Source of the DNA: UBA4582 sp965657335
GTDB lineage: Bacteria; Pseudomonadota; Gammaproteobacteria; Pseudomonadales; Azotimanducaceae
Assembly (NCBI GenBank): GCA_965657335.1
Contig: CBFHOH010000027.1
Span: 1-64,000 of the forward strand
DNA: 64,000 bases
Direction: 5' to 3'
A program made the translations under genes and the position numbers. Shown here piece after piece: positions 51,869 to 61,279 of this stretch. Position 1 is the stretch's first letter. Every line of letters begins with the position of its first letter. The notes under the pieces are model-generated. The model had not been told where the DNA came from and did not search any database. It saw nothing but the letters and a program-made list of their open reading frames with translations.

Positions 51869-54277
51869 ATGGGTTATCAGGATATTATTGACAAACTAAG
51901 CATCGAGGAGAAAGTGCAACTCGTCTCTGGCGCGAGCACTTGGCGCACGCTGGCGATTCCGGGCGCGGGCATTCCTGAGATGAAAGTCTCAGATGGTCCC
52001 AATGGCGTGCGCGGTGACGGTGGTGTTTCCGCTGCCTCGTTCCCCGTCGGAGTCTGTATGGCCTCCACGTGGAATCTTGATCTGATTGATCGACTAGGCG
52101 ATGCCGTTGCTGAGGAGGCAAAAAGTAAAGGCGTTCAAGTTGTACTCGGGCCAACCATTAATATTCAAAGAACGCCCATTGGTGGTCGAAACTTCGAGTG
52201 CTACTCCGAAGACCCCTACTTGTCAGGCATGCTGGCCAGTGCTTTTACCGATGGCGTTCAAGCAGCGGGCGTCGGGGCATGTGTTAAACATTTTGTTTGT
52301 AACGATTCCGAATTTGAGCGGCAAACGATTTCGGTTGAAATTGACGAACGCACACTGCGGGAAGTCTATTTGAGACCCTTTGAGATAGCGATTAAACGCA
52401 GTAATCCATGGACCATTATGGGTTCTTATAATCGCGTTAACGGCGTGTATGTTTGTTCTCATGATCGGCTGATTAATCAGGTTTTGAAGGGCGAGTGGGG
52501 TTACGACGGTGTCGTGATTTCAGATTGGTATGCTGCGAAAGAAACAGTGCCCAATGCGCTCGGCGGACTTGATCTGGAGATGCCGGGTCCCGCGATTGCT
52601 TGGGGTCAACATCTGCAAACCGCGGTTGATGCAGGTGAAGTGCCTGAATCAGTGTTAGATGACAAAATTGCCAGATTGTTGTTATGCATGGATCGAACGG
52701 GTTTGCTAGATGACGTTAGCGTGACGCAAGAGCTGGCTTTAGATAAGCCTGACCATCGGGCTATTGCTTATCAAGCTGCCATTGAGGGTATGGTGCTATG
52801 TAAAAACGATGGGTTGTTGCCGCTGGATCTGTCAAAACACAAAAAAATTGCAGTGATTGGACCCAACGTGAAGGATTTTAGGATCATGGGTGGCGGTTCC
52901 TCAACTCTGCGTCCACACTACGTAACAACACCTCTTGATGCCATCGCTAGTCAATACCCGGATCTCGAAGTCGAGACTGCGAAAGGCTGTGTTACGCATA
53001 AATATATTCCCGAAACAGAGCGTCATTTGTTGAGCCCAGAGCGAGGCGCAAACGAGCAAGGATTGCGCTACACTTTTTTCTCCGGTGGTATTAACGGTGA
53101 GAGGTTAAACGAGCGGGTGATTCCTCGCGGCATGGTGATGTTGGCAGCGATGGAAGCGTCACCTCAGGATGCTTTGCGGGCAACGGGTTACTTCAGCGCC
53201 GAACACAGCGGCACGCACACGGTTGGTATTCTCTCCACGGGTAAATCCCGCATCTATATCAACGATGTGTTGGTGGCTGACAATTGGACTAACCCGGTCG
53301 CGGGAGAAGCTATTTTTGGTATGGCTTCGACCGAGGTTTGCGGGCAGGTTGAAATGCTGGCGGGTGAGTCGTATGCGGTCAAAATTGAATTTGAGTCCAA
53401 TGAAGAGGCGACACTCAAAACGATGAGATACGGCATTTTGGGTCCGGATCTTGAAGATGGGATGACGCGCGCGATAAAGCTCGCCTCGGAAGCAGATGCC
53501 GTAATTCTCATTGTCGGTACTAATGATGACTGGGAAACAGAAGGTAATGATCGCGAAGTCCTGACGTTACCGGGTGAACAGGATGCCCTGATCGAAGCCG
53601 TCGTCGGAGAGAACGCTAATACAATTGTTGTCAACAACTCGGGATCGCCTGTTGCCATGCCTTGGCTTGGTCGTGTGCCCGCGATGATCCAAACTTGGTT
53701 TGCCGGCCAAGAATTTGGAAACGCGTTAATTGATTTAATCTCGGGCGAAGCGAATCCCTCTGGCAAGCTGCCATTGACATTCCCACATCGGTTGCAAGAT
53801 ACACCGGCTTACACCAGCTATCCTGGCGAATATGGCAAAGTGCACTACGGTGAGGGTGTATTTACAGGGTATCGTTGGTACGACACGCGTGACATCGAAC
53901 CTTTACTTCCATTTGGCTTTGGGTTGTCGTACACCGCTTTTGAAATGACTGATCTAGTGACAGATGACACCGACGAGATTTTTACGGTGAAGTGCACTGT
54001 GACCAACATTGGAGAGAGAGCTGGACAAGAGACGGTGCAGGTTTACGTTCGCCCGATTGACAAATCAGTCGCAAGACCAGAAAAGGAGCTTAAAGGTTTC
54101 GCTAAGGTGAATCTCGAGTCAGGCGCAAGTAAGACGTTGAGTATTGATTTGGATCCCGAAGCCTTCTCTCACTGGGACATCGATGCGGCGGCTTGGCGAT
54201 CGACAAAGGGTCGATATGAAATCATTGTAGGAAACTCAAGTAGAGATCACCGATTATCGAAGGTTGTTCGTATTTAG
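51869..54277 (+). CDS. glycoside hydrolase family 3 with PA14 domain
   Basis: About 802 aa from ATG 51869; GTG 51845 is an alternative. N-terminal GH3 (beta/alpha) barrel includes DGPNGVRGDGGVSAASFPVG, GGRNFECYSEDPYLSGMLAS, KHFVCNDSE and the nucleophile Asp in GVVISDWYAAKE. A PA14-like sugar-binding insert starts near RYTFFSGGINGERL, followed by the second GH3 domain with ILIVGTNDDWETEGNDREVL, SGKLPLTFP and a fibronectin-III-like tail. It has no signal peptide, so it probably acts on imported oligosaccharides. It probably cleaves beta-glucosides or beta-xylosides. Confidence 0.9.
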   Translation: MGYQDIIDKLSIEEKVQLVSGASTWRTLAIPGAGIPEMKVSDGPNGVRGDGGVSAASFPVGVCMASTWNLDLIDRLGDAVAEEAKSKGVQVVLGPTINIQRTPIGGRNFECYSEDPYLSGMLASAFTDGVQAAGVGACVKHFVCNDSEFERQTISVEIDERTLREVYLRPFEIAIKRSNPWTIMGSYNRVNGVYVCSHDRLINQVLKGEWGYDGVVISDWYAAKETVPNALGGLDLEMPGPAIAWGQHLQTAVDAGEVPESVLDDKIARLLLCMDRTGLLDDVSVTQELALDKPDHRAIAYQAAIEGMVLCKNDGLLPLDLSKHKKIAVIGPNVKDFRIMGGGSSTLRPHYVTTPLDAIASQYPDLEVETAKGCVTHKYIPETERHLLSPERGANEQGLRYTFFSGGINGERLNERVIPRGMVMLAAMEASPQDALRATGYFSAEHSGTHTVGILSTGKSRIYINDVLVADNWTNPVAGEAIFGMASTEVCGQVEMLAGESYAVKIEFESNEEATLKTMRYGILGPDLEDGMTRAIKLASEADAVILIVGTNDDWETEGNDREVLTLPGEQDALIEAVVGENANTIVVNNSGSPVAMPWLGRVPAMIQTWFAGQEFGNALIDLISGEANPSGKLPLTFPHRLQDTPAYTSYPGEYGKVHYGEGVFTGYRWYDTRDIEPLLPFGFGLSYTAFEMTDLVTDDTDEIFTVKCTVTNIGERAGQETVQVYVRPIDKSVARPEKELKGFAKVNLESGASKTLSIDLDPEAFSHWDIDAAAWRSTKGRYEIIVGNSSRDHRLSKVVRI

Positions 54278-54421
54278 CTACTCAATAGGCACATTTACGA
54301 CACGGCAGGTGCTCGCCAGGCATCAAAAAACACAAATAACAGCGAGGCTAAACGGGGAATAAAACGCGTTTTGAGCGAGCGCTAAATGGCAGTTTTACTT
54401 CAACATTCTGAGGAGACATTT

Positions 54422-56167
54422 ATGTACGACTATTTGATCAAGGACGCCAACATTGTTGATGGCACCGGAGCAACAAGTTACAGCGGAAATATCGCGATCA
54501 AAGATGGCTTGATTGTAGGTGTGGGCGGGGTCGACGGCCAGGCGCGTGAGACCATCAATGCAAGCGGTGCTTACGCGACGCCCGGATGGGTAGATGTGCA
54601 TACGCATTATGATGGCCAAGTGAGTTGGGATGATAAAATTGATCCTTCATTCAGTCATGGTGTTACCAGTATTGTCATGGGTAACTGTGGCGTAGGTTTT
54701 GCTCCCTGTCCCCCAGGCGGTGAGAAACGCATGATAGAGCTGATGGAAGGAGTTGAGGATATCCCCGGTACCGCGCTCTACGAAGGTATTGAGTGGGGTC
54801 GTTGGGAAACATTCCCCGAGTACATCGATTACATCGGCAGTCGCGAGTATGCGCTCGATATCGGCACGCAGATTCCTCATAGTGCCGTTAGAAATTATGT
54901 CATGGGTGAACGAGCGTTGCGTCATGAAGATGCGACGGCTGACGATCTAAAAGCGATAGGAAATATCGTTGAAGAAGGTTTGAGAGCAGGCGCTGTTGGT
55001 TTTTCAACCTCGCGTACCATTGGTCATCGCTCAGTGCTCGGCGAACCGATTCCCGGTACCTTTGCTGAGAAAGCAGAACTGATGGCCGTGGGGCGAGCAA
55101 TGAAGGCCGCTGGCAAAGGTGTTTTTCAAGCTGTACCCGCTGGTGTGGTGGGTGACATCGCCGGTCCTGAAAAATGGACGACGGAGCAAGAAGTTGAACT
55201 GTTTGCCGAGATAGCGAAGGAGAGCGGTCGTAGCTGTACTTTTACCTTGGTGCAGAATGGAAATCGGCCGGATCAGTGGCGAAACTGCCTGTCCATTGTG
55301 GAGCAAGCAAATCGGGAAGGACTTAATATTCGACCGCAAATCGCAACGCGCCCCATTGGTTTTGTGACGAGTCTCAAGGCTTATCATATGTTTCAACGCA
55401 GGGAGACGTACCTCAAATTAGCAGATTTGCCTTTTGATCAGAAGTTAGCAGAAATGCGAAAGCCAGAAGTGAAAGCGAAAATTCTGGGCGACAACGATGT
55501 GCCACCCGACCAACCAGGTGTGATGGCCAATGTCTACGGTCTTCTTGCTGCTGCGGCAGCAGGTATGTTTCCCATTACTTTGCCAATCAATTACGAGCCT
55601 GAGCCCGGCACTAATATCGGTGCGCTCGCTGCAAAGGCTGGAATAGACGTGGCTGAGTATATGTATGATTATCTGATAGAAGGGGAAGGTGATAACTTTG
55701 CCATACTGTTAGGCGCAAACTTTGTCGATGGCACTTTCAGCGTAATGGAAGAGATGATTGAACACCCAGAGACAACCATTGGATTATCCGATGCAGGTGC
55801 ACATGTGAACCTCATTTTCGATGCCGTTGGACCGACTTACCAACTGACGCATTGGGTGCGGGATCGTGTTCATGGCAAACGGATGCCGATTGAATTGATG
55901 GTACACAAGCAAACGTTATCTAACGCTTCGCTTTTTGGCATGCATGACCGTGGCAGTATTGAAGTTGGGAAACGTGCCGACCTCAACCTTTTTGATCTGG
56001 ACCGACTAGCGCTGGGTGGCTTGCAGGTGCATCAGGATTTACCAGCAGGCGGCAGTCGCATCTTACAATCGGCCAGCGGTTACTTGAACACATTCGTCGC
56101 CGGCGTGAAGACTCGGGAAAATGATCAAGACACCGGCGCCAGACCTGGCAGGGTCATTCGGACTTAG
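54422..56167 (+). CDS. N-acyl-D-amino-acid deacylase (amidohydrolase family 3)
   Basis: 581 aa from ATG 54422 with GAGGAG upstream. Metal-dependent amidohydrolase that releases D-amino acids or related amines from N-acyl derivatives. N-terminal beta-sandwich starts YDYLIKDANIVDGTG; metal site HTHYDGQ in VDVHTHYDGQVSWDD. The C-terminal composite domain has GLSDAGAHVN and NLFDLDRLALGG. The sequence GVTSIVMGNCGVGFAPC is typical of D-aminoacylase/dehydro-peptidase relatives. The closeness of a hydantoinase operon suggests a theme of modified amino-acid use. Confidence 0.9.
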   Translation: MYDYLIKDANIVDGTGATSYSGNIAIKDGLIVGVGGVDGQARETINASGAYATPGWVDVHTHYDGQVSWDDKIDPSFSHGVTSIVMGNCGVGFAPCPPGGEKRMIELMEGVEDIPGTALYEGIEWGRWETFPEYIDYIGSREYALDIGTQIPHSAVRNYVMGERALRHEDATADDLKAIGNIVEEGLRAGAVGFSTSRTIGHRSVLGEPIPGTFAEKAELMAVGRAMKAAGKGVFQAVPAGVVGDIAGPEKWTTEQEVELFAEIAKESGRSCTFTLVQNGNRPDQWRNCLSIVEQANREGLNIRPQIATRPIGFVTSLKAYHMFQRRETYLKLADLPFDQKLAEMRKPEVKAKILGDNDVPPDQPGVMANVYGLLAAAAAGMFPITLPINYEPEPGTNIGALAAKAGIDVAEYMYDYLIEGEGDNFAILLGANFVDGTFSVMEEMIEHPETTIGLSDAGAHVNLIFDAVGPTYQLTHWVRDRVHGKRMPIELMVHKQTLSNASLFGMHDRGSIEVGKRADLNLFDLDRLALGGLQVHQDLPAGGSRILQSASGYLNTFVAGVKTRENDQDTGARPGRVIRT

Positions 56168-56223
56168 TGCTGTCGCGTTCTTAAACCACATGTCGGCCGG
56201 GTCAGAAGGCACCCGGCTAGACA

Positions 56224-57048
56224 TTAAAATGGTTTGTCCCCCGCTACTGTGACTCGGTATCCGCTGCGAACTTCGGGGAAATAGTCCCACATGGCGAGAT
56301 GCTGTACGGCTCTGTTGTCCCAGAATGCAACCGAGTCTTTTTTCCACGAAAAGCGGCAGACGAATTGTTCTTTCCGATTGTGGGCGTAGAGAAATTCGAG
56401 AATGGATTTGCTTTCGTCCTCAGGCAAATCGCAAATGTACTGTGTAAAAACTGGGCTGACATAGATACCCTTTTTACCTGTGACAGGATGTGTGCGAATG
56501 ACCGGATGATCGGCGAAAGGAAACTGCTCGTCGCCAGCCTTGCCGTTGATCTTAGCGCGGCGGTTGTAGTTTGGGCTGCCGTCGTGGCGCGCTGTCAAGC
56601 CTCCAAGAAATGTCTTCATGGGTTCGCTCAGCGCTTCATATGCGGCATTCGAACTAGCAAAAAGCGTGTCGCCACCAACCGATGGCACAGTATGAATGTG
56701 CAGAATAGATCCCATAGGAGGCTCTGGATCGCAGCTGACGTCAGAATGCCATCGGTGTCCTGCAACCTGCTTCGAGTTTGCGTCGGCGTGAATGCGTAAA
56801 ATTTCTGGGTGACCTTCTGGGCCGGGAGCTGACGGATGGATATGAAGCGGACCAAAGCGTCGACCGAAATCCTTGTGTTGTTCCAGTGTGATGTTCTGCC
56901 CCTGAAAGAAAATAACTTGATGTGTCATCAACGCGTCGTGGACTTCCTGAAATTGCCTGTCGCTCAGGCTTTCGCCCAAGTTTATGCCAACGACTTCTGC
57001 ACCAAGAGTGGGTGTTAGTGGGTGCACCTCAATGGTTTTATAAGACAT
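56224..57048 (-). CDS. TauD/TfdA-family dioxygenase
   Basis: 274 aa from ATG 57048 (MSYKTIEVHP); the frame runs back to 57075. Fe(II)/2-oxoglutarate enzyme of the taurine/alpha-ketoglutarate dioxygenase type. The metal pair H-x-D is in GHRWHSDVSC and the distal His in AVQHLAMWDYFPEVRSGYR, where the Arg that binds 2-oxoglutarate is also visible. ITLEQHKDFGRRFGPLHIHP is a family N-terminal hallmark. The substrate may be a sulfonate or aryloxyalkanoate; no ABC sulfonate genes adjoin. Confidence 0.88.
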   Translation of the reverse strand: MSYKTIEVHPLTPTLGAEVVGINLGESLSDRQFQEVHDALMTHQVIFFQGQNITLEQHKDFGRRFGPLHIHPSAPGPEGHPEILRIHADANSKQVAGHRWHSDVSCDPEPPMGSILHIHTVPSVGGDTLFASSNAAYEALSEPMKTFLGGLTARHDGSPNYNRRAKINGKAGDEQFPFADHPVIRTHPVTGKKGIYVSPVFTQYICDLPEDESKSILEFLYAHNRKEQFVCRFSWKKDSVAFWDNRAVQHLAMWDYFPEVRSGYRVTVAGDKPF

Positions 57049-57471
57049 GAATGATTTCTCGGATGACTTTATCATTGTTTATTGAAACCGATTTTATTAC
57101 CCGCTGCAATCAACGCACAACAGAGTGGTCTAGCGTGGTCGTTACGCATTTGCCAATCGATTCACATGGCTAGCCATCTGTTGCAATGCCTAATATCATG
57201 ATGGATGAATCCATCCGCAAACTTGGGGTGCTGTGCCTATATGATGTTTGGCACTGTCACAAACCCCTTGGTTTGCGCTAATGAACGCAAAAGCAAAGCA
57301 TTAAGACGTCAATAACTCAGGAAGTTTCGTCCGTGCTATACCGCGTTAAATTGTGTCAAAAAGTCTTAAAATTGTAATGTTGTTGAGCACAAATTGATCT
57401 CTATCCTAGTCGACAAACTAGAGATATACGCATATCCTAGCGGCCGCAAAGTAACTAACGAGAAAAACCGA
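57049..57471. other. 423-base divergent promoter region
   Basis: Separates the TauD-type gene and the P450 gene. It holds the 12-bp palindrome ATGGCTAGCCAT at 57166-57177 and A/T-rich stretches such as 57345-57390. No gene is seen. The palindrome is a candidate operator for both genes. Confidence 0.5.
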
Positions 57472-58791
57472 ATGAGCGAAGTACAAACATCCGAGAGTAA
57501 TGCGGAACCGCTGCCAGCGAGACCTGGTGCTAATTTTTCAGATGACGGCGCAGAACTGAAGTCAGCTTATGATATTCCACTCGAGAAGCTTAATCCTATC
57601 AATCCTCGGATGTGGAGTGAGCACAAATGGCAAGCGTGTTTTGAGCGGTTACGTGCAGAGGATCCTGTTCACTTCAATGAATCTGAAATCGCGGGTCGTT
57701 ACTGGTCTCTTACTAAGTATGCTGACATAAAAAAAGTCGATGCAGATCATCAAAATTTCAGCTCGGCGCATGGCATCACCTTGGGTCTGCCGCTGGGGAC
57801 AGAGTTGCCCGAAGGTGCGTTAAAGACGACAACATTTATTGCGCAAGACCCACCCGAGCATGACGTTCAACGAAAAACGGTGACCGGTGTTGTCGCGCCA
57901 AGCAACCTTGCGACGATGGAACCCCTGATTCGTCAACGTACTATCGACGTACTTGAATCGCTGCCAGAAGGAGAGACCTTTGACTGGGTAGACAAGGTGT
58001 CGATAGAGCTCACCACGTTAATGCTGGCGAGCCTTTTTGATTTTCCTTTAGAAGATCGGCGCAAATTAACCTTCTGGTCCGACATTGTTTTTGCTATCCC
58101 TCAACCAGGTGGGATCATTGAGTCTGAAGAAGAGCGGCGAAATGGTTTACTAGAATGCCTGCAATATTTTTCTGGTCTTTGGCAAGAGCGCTTGAAGAAC
58201 CCGGGTAGTGACCTCGTGTCAATGTTAGCCCATGGAGAAGATACAAAGAACATGGCGCCCATGCATTACTTGGGAAATTTGCTACTGCTGATTGTTGGCG
58301 GTAACGACACAACGCGCAACAGCATGTCTGGTAGCGTCTACGCCATGAACAAATTCCCTGATCAATACAAAAAGCTTAAAGCTAACCCCGGTCTGATTCC
58401 AAAGATGGTGGCTGAATTAATCCGCTGGCAAACGCCCTTAGCTTACATGCGCAGAACGGCAAACAACGATTGTGAAATCGGCGGTAAGCAAATCAAGAAA
58501 GATGATCAAATTCTAATGTGGTACGCCTCTGGTAATAGGGATGATGAGGTGTTTGAAAATGCGAATGACATTGACATAGAGCGTCCGAATTCACGCCAGC
58601 ACCTTTCTTTTGGTTTTGGCATTCACCGCTGCATGGGTAATCGTCTTGCAGAGCTACAGTTAAAAATCCTTTGGGAAGAGATTCTCGCTCGGTTCGACAA
58701 TATTGTTGTGCAAGCTGAACCAGAGCGAACACTGTCTTCATTTGTTAACGGGTACACCCACCTACCTGTTCAGGTCTTCCGTAAAAAGTAA
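57472..58791 (+). CDS. cytochrome P450, CYP153-like
   Basis: 439 aa from ATG 57472; the longer frame from 57394 adds an atypical leader. Class I bacterial P450, soluble. I-helix GGNDTTRN, ExxR helix ELIRWQTPLAYMRR, and the haem loop FGFGIHRCMGNRLAEL with the thiolate C387. Several stretches (IPLEKLNPINP, AGRYWSLTKYADIK, LLIVGGNDTTRNSMSG) resemble the CYP153 group that hydroxylates alkane ends, but the family number is from memory. No ferredoxin or reductase gene is adjacent, so redox partners must come from elsewhere. TauD-type gene is divergent. Confidence 0.78.
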   Translation: MSEVQTSESNAEPLPARPGANFSDDGAELKSAYDIPLEKLNPINPRMWSEHKWQACFERLRAEDPVHFNESEIAGRYWSLTKYADIKKVDADHQNFSSAHGITLGLPLGTELPEGALKTTTFIAQDPPEHDVQRKTVTGVVAPSNLATMEPLIRQRTIDVLESLPEGETFDWVDKVSIELTTLMLASLFDFPLEDRRKLTFWSDIVFAIPQPGGIIESEEERRNGLLECLQYFSGLWQERLKNPGSDLVSMLAHGEDTKNMAPMHYLGNLLLLIVGGNDTTRNSMSGSVYAMNKFPDQYKKLKANPGLIPKMVAELIRWQTPLAYMRRTANNDCEIGGKQIKKDDQILMWYASGNRDDEVFENANDIDIERPNSRQHLSFGFGIHRCMGNRLAELQLKILWEEILARFDNIVVQAEPERTLSSFVNGYTHLPVQVFRKK

Positions 58792-58816
58792 CGTTTTATC
58801 AAATGTCTATCATTGA

Positions 58817-58844
58817 GCGACCTGTAACACAAAATGCAGGTCGC
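58817..58844. terminator. bidirectional hairpin
   Basis: 8-bp perfect stem GCGACCTG / CAGGTCGC with a 12-base loop, followed by GCTTTATTG; sits between the P450 (+) and hydantoinase (-) stops. Confidence 0.75.
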
Positions 58845-58921
58845 GCTTTATTGTCGGTTAAAGGCAAGTGTGCATGCATTGTTCGTTTTGTTTCTCCACT
58901 TCTCGAACGAGTGTCTTGAGT

Positions 58922-60334
58922 CTAGATAATCTGGCCTGAGGCAGACCGCTTGATGTATTGACCCATGCCTGCGCTGCCCAACCACTGCTCGCCATCAACA
59001 ATTAATTCGCCCCTCAGAAAAACCTTCTTTACTCGTCCTTTGACGTGATAACCCTCAAACATTGAATAATCGACGAGTGAATGATGTGTCTCAGCACTCA
59101 GCACGTGGTTTTCCTCAGGGTCAAACAGCACGATATCAGCGTCGCTGCCTACAGCGATAGTACCTTTGCGAGGAAACATGCCAAACATCTTTGCCGGTGC
59201 GGTTGATGTCAGTTGAACAAATCGATTGAGGTTTATACGACCTTCCTGAACTCCTCCGTTGAATAGCAAGGGTAGGCGGTACTCGACACCTGGCGCGCCG
59301 TTAGGTATTTGCGAGAAGTCTTCCTGACCGTTACGTTTGGATTTTAGGATACCGTGCAAATTTTCATTGAAGCAGAAAGGACAATGGTCGGTAGCGACGA
59401 GTTGTAAATCGTCAAATTGAAGTCCACGCCACAAAGCGTGCTGGCAATCATGGTCTCGCAAGGGAGGGGTCATGACATATTTGGCTGCCTCGAATCCGGG
59501 TCGCTCATATTCTTTGTCATCGAGAAACAGGTAATGAGGACAGGTTTCGGCAAAAGCGTGAATGCCTCGGTCTCTTGCCTCGACAACTGCTTTTAGCGCG
59601 TCTTCGGAAGAAAGGTGAACGATATAGACCGGGACTTCAGCTAGTTCAGCGATTCGAATTACCCGATGAGTTGCTTCACCTTCCATGATCGCGGGTCTTG
59701 TCAGCGCATGATATTTTGGCGATGTATTACCTTGTTCCAGCGCTTCTTCAATCAGAGCCTGAATGACAACACCGTTTTCGGCATGAAGGTTAACCATGCC
59801 GCCATGTGCGCCAGCTTTGCGCATGGTTTTATAGATCGCTGCATCGTCGACCATGAGTACGTCGGGATAAGCCATGTACAGTTTGAAACTTGAAACGCCA
59901 TCTCGCTCAATCAGTTCAGGCAACTCAGCGAGCGCATCTTTGTTGACATCCGTGAGAATAGAATGGAAGCCATAATCGATGCAGCACTGAGGTTCTGCCG
60001 CGGCCAGCCTCCGATCAAGCGCGACCTTGGGGCCTTCGCCTTTAAACTGTTGCGCAAAATCGACGATCGTTGTTGTGCCGCCAAATGCCGCAGAGCGTGT
60101 GCCGGTCTCGAAGCTATCCACGGTTTGCATGTCGCCCATGGGTGTTTCCATGTGGACGTGTGCATCGATCCCACCGGGAAAAACGAACAATCCTGATGCG
60201 TCGTGAATTTTGGCATCGGGCACTTCGAGACTGCGACCTATCGATTCGACTCGACCATTATCGATGAGGACGTCCGCAACATAGTCATCAACCGCAGTGA
60301 CAATTCGACCGCCCTTGATTAGCTGCATTGTCAT
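58922..60334 (-). CDS. dihydropyrimidinase / D-hydantoinase
   Basis: 470-aa binuclear-metal amidohydrolase that opens dihydropyrimidine or hydantoin rings to N-carbamoyl amino acids. Metal ligands H59 and H61 (GIDAHVHMETPMGD), carboxylated K151 (SSFKLYMAYP), His in VYIVHLSSEDAL and Asp in LVATDHCPF are all present. The start ATG 60334 is preferred (TAAGGAGAC upstream). Last gene of the peptide-type ABC operon, so its substrate is probably what the transporter brings in. Confidence 0.93.
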   Translation of the reverse strand: MTMQLIKGGRIVTAVDDYVADVLIDNGRVESIGRSLEVPDAKIHDASGLFVFPGGIDAHVHMETPMGDMQTVDSFETGTRSAAFGGTTTIVDFAQQFKGEGPKVALDRRLAAAEPQCCIDYGFHSILTDVNKDALAELPELIERDGVSSFKLYMAYPDVLMVDDAAIYKTMRKAGAHGGMVNLHAENGVVIQALIEEALEQGNTSPKYHALTRPAIMEGEATHRVIRIAELAEVPVYIVHLSSEDALKAVVEARDRGIHAFAETCPHYLFLDDKEYERPGFEAAKYVMTPPLRDHDCQHALWRGLQFDDLQLVATDHCPFCFNENLHGILKSKRNGQEDFSQIPNGAPGVEYRLPLLFNGGVQEGRINLNRFVQLTSTAPAKMFGMFPRKGTIAVGSDADIVLFDPEENHVLSAETHHSLVDYSMFEGYHVKGRVKKVFLRGELIVDGEQWLGSAGMGQYIKRSASGQII

Positions 60335-60427
60335 CTCTGTCTCCTTACTTGAATAAGTCTGTTAATACTGTAACGACTATATTGCTTTGTCTGCAACCGC
60401 TCTCACCTGTGTTTTTTTAGATGTGCT

Positions 60428-61279
60428 TCATTCGAATCCAAGTTTTGAGCGATCAAGAGGTGTCAACTTCTGATCAGGGTCTATTGATGGAATGGCGGAA
60501 AGTAGCAGTTTTGTATAATCGTGAGCAGGATGATCAAATAGTGCGTCGACTGGTCCTGACTCAACAATGTTACCCTGGTACATGACCAATGTTTCATCAC
60601 AGAAATAGCGCACCACGTTGAGATCGTGAGCGACAAATAGATAAGTCAGGTTCATTTGTTGCTGCAGGTCTTTGAGTAAGTTCAGTACCTGCGCCTGCAC
60701 GGAAACATCCAAAGCAGAAACTGCCTCGTCACACACTACCAACGCAGGTTTCAGAATCAGAGCGCGGGCGATACCAATCCGTTGGCGTTGTCCGCCGGAG
60801 AATGCGTGGGGAAACCGGGTGATGGCATCACGATCTAAGCCTACCCTTTCAAGCATATCTATCACCCGTTCTCTGTGACTATCCGCAGTTTCAGGTTCAT
60901 GAATCACTAACGGTTCTGCGACAATCTCACCTACTTTCATTCTGGGATTTAACGATGCGAACGGGTCCTGAAAGATCATTTGCATTTCTTTGCGGAGTGG
61001 TTTCAGTTGATCCTGATTCAGCTGGCAGAGATCGACCGCGCCGTGTTGGCTCTGAAAAATGGCAGCACCCTCACTCGGATCTAATGCGCGAAGTATGGCG
61101 CGCACAAGCGTTGTTTTACCTGATCCGGATTCTCCGACAATGCCTAGGTTGCCACCCTGCGGCAGTGAGAAGGAGACCTTGTCTACGGCGGTCATCTCGG
61201 CTACTTGACGACGGAAAATGCCTTGTTCCATCACAGGAAAGCGCACGCTGAGGTTAGAGACCTCGAGTAAGGCCGTCAT
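60428..61279 (-). CDS. oligopeptide-type ABC transporter ATPase (DppF-like)
   Basis: 283-aa cytoplasmic ATPase. Walker A GESGSGKTTL, signature FSGGQRQRIGIARAL and Walker B ALVVCDEAVSALD are intact, and the C-terminal KLLLSAIPSIDP is the usual Dpp/Opp tail. It starts with ATG overlapping the stop of the sister ATPase (ATGA). No periplasmic binding protein is in the window and may lie further left on the complement or beyond the edge. Confidence 0.9.
   Translation of the reverse strand: MTALLEVSNLSVRFPVMEQGIFRRQVAEMTAVDKVSFSLPQGGNLGIVGESGSGKTTLVRAILRALDPSEGAAIFQSQHGAVDLCQLNQDQLKPLRKEMQMIFQDPFASLNPRMKVGEIVAEPLVIHEPETADSHRERVIDMLERVGLDRDAITRFPHAFSGGQRQRIGIARALILKPALVVCDEAVSALDVSVQAQVLNLLKDLQQQMNLTYLFVAHDLNVVRYFCDETLVMYQGNIVESGPVDALFDHPAHDYTKLLLSAIPSIDPDQKLTPLDRSKLGFE

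Noticed and set aside
57394..57471. N-terminal extension of the P450
   Set aside because: Reading from 57394 adds 26 residues with no family counterpart; ATG 57472 gives the usual start.
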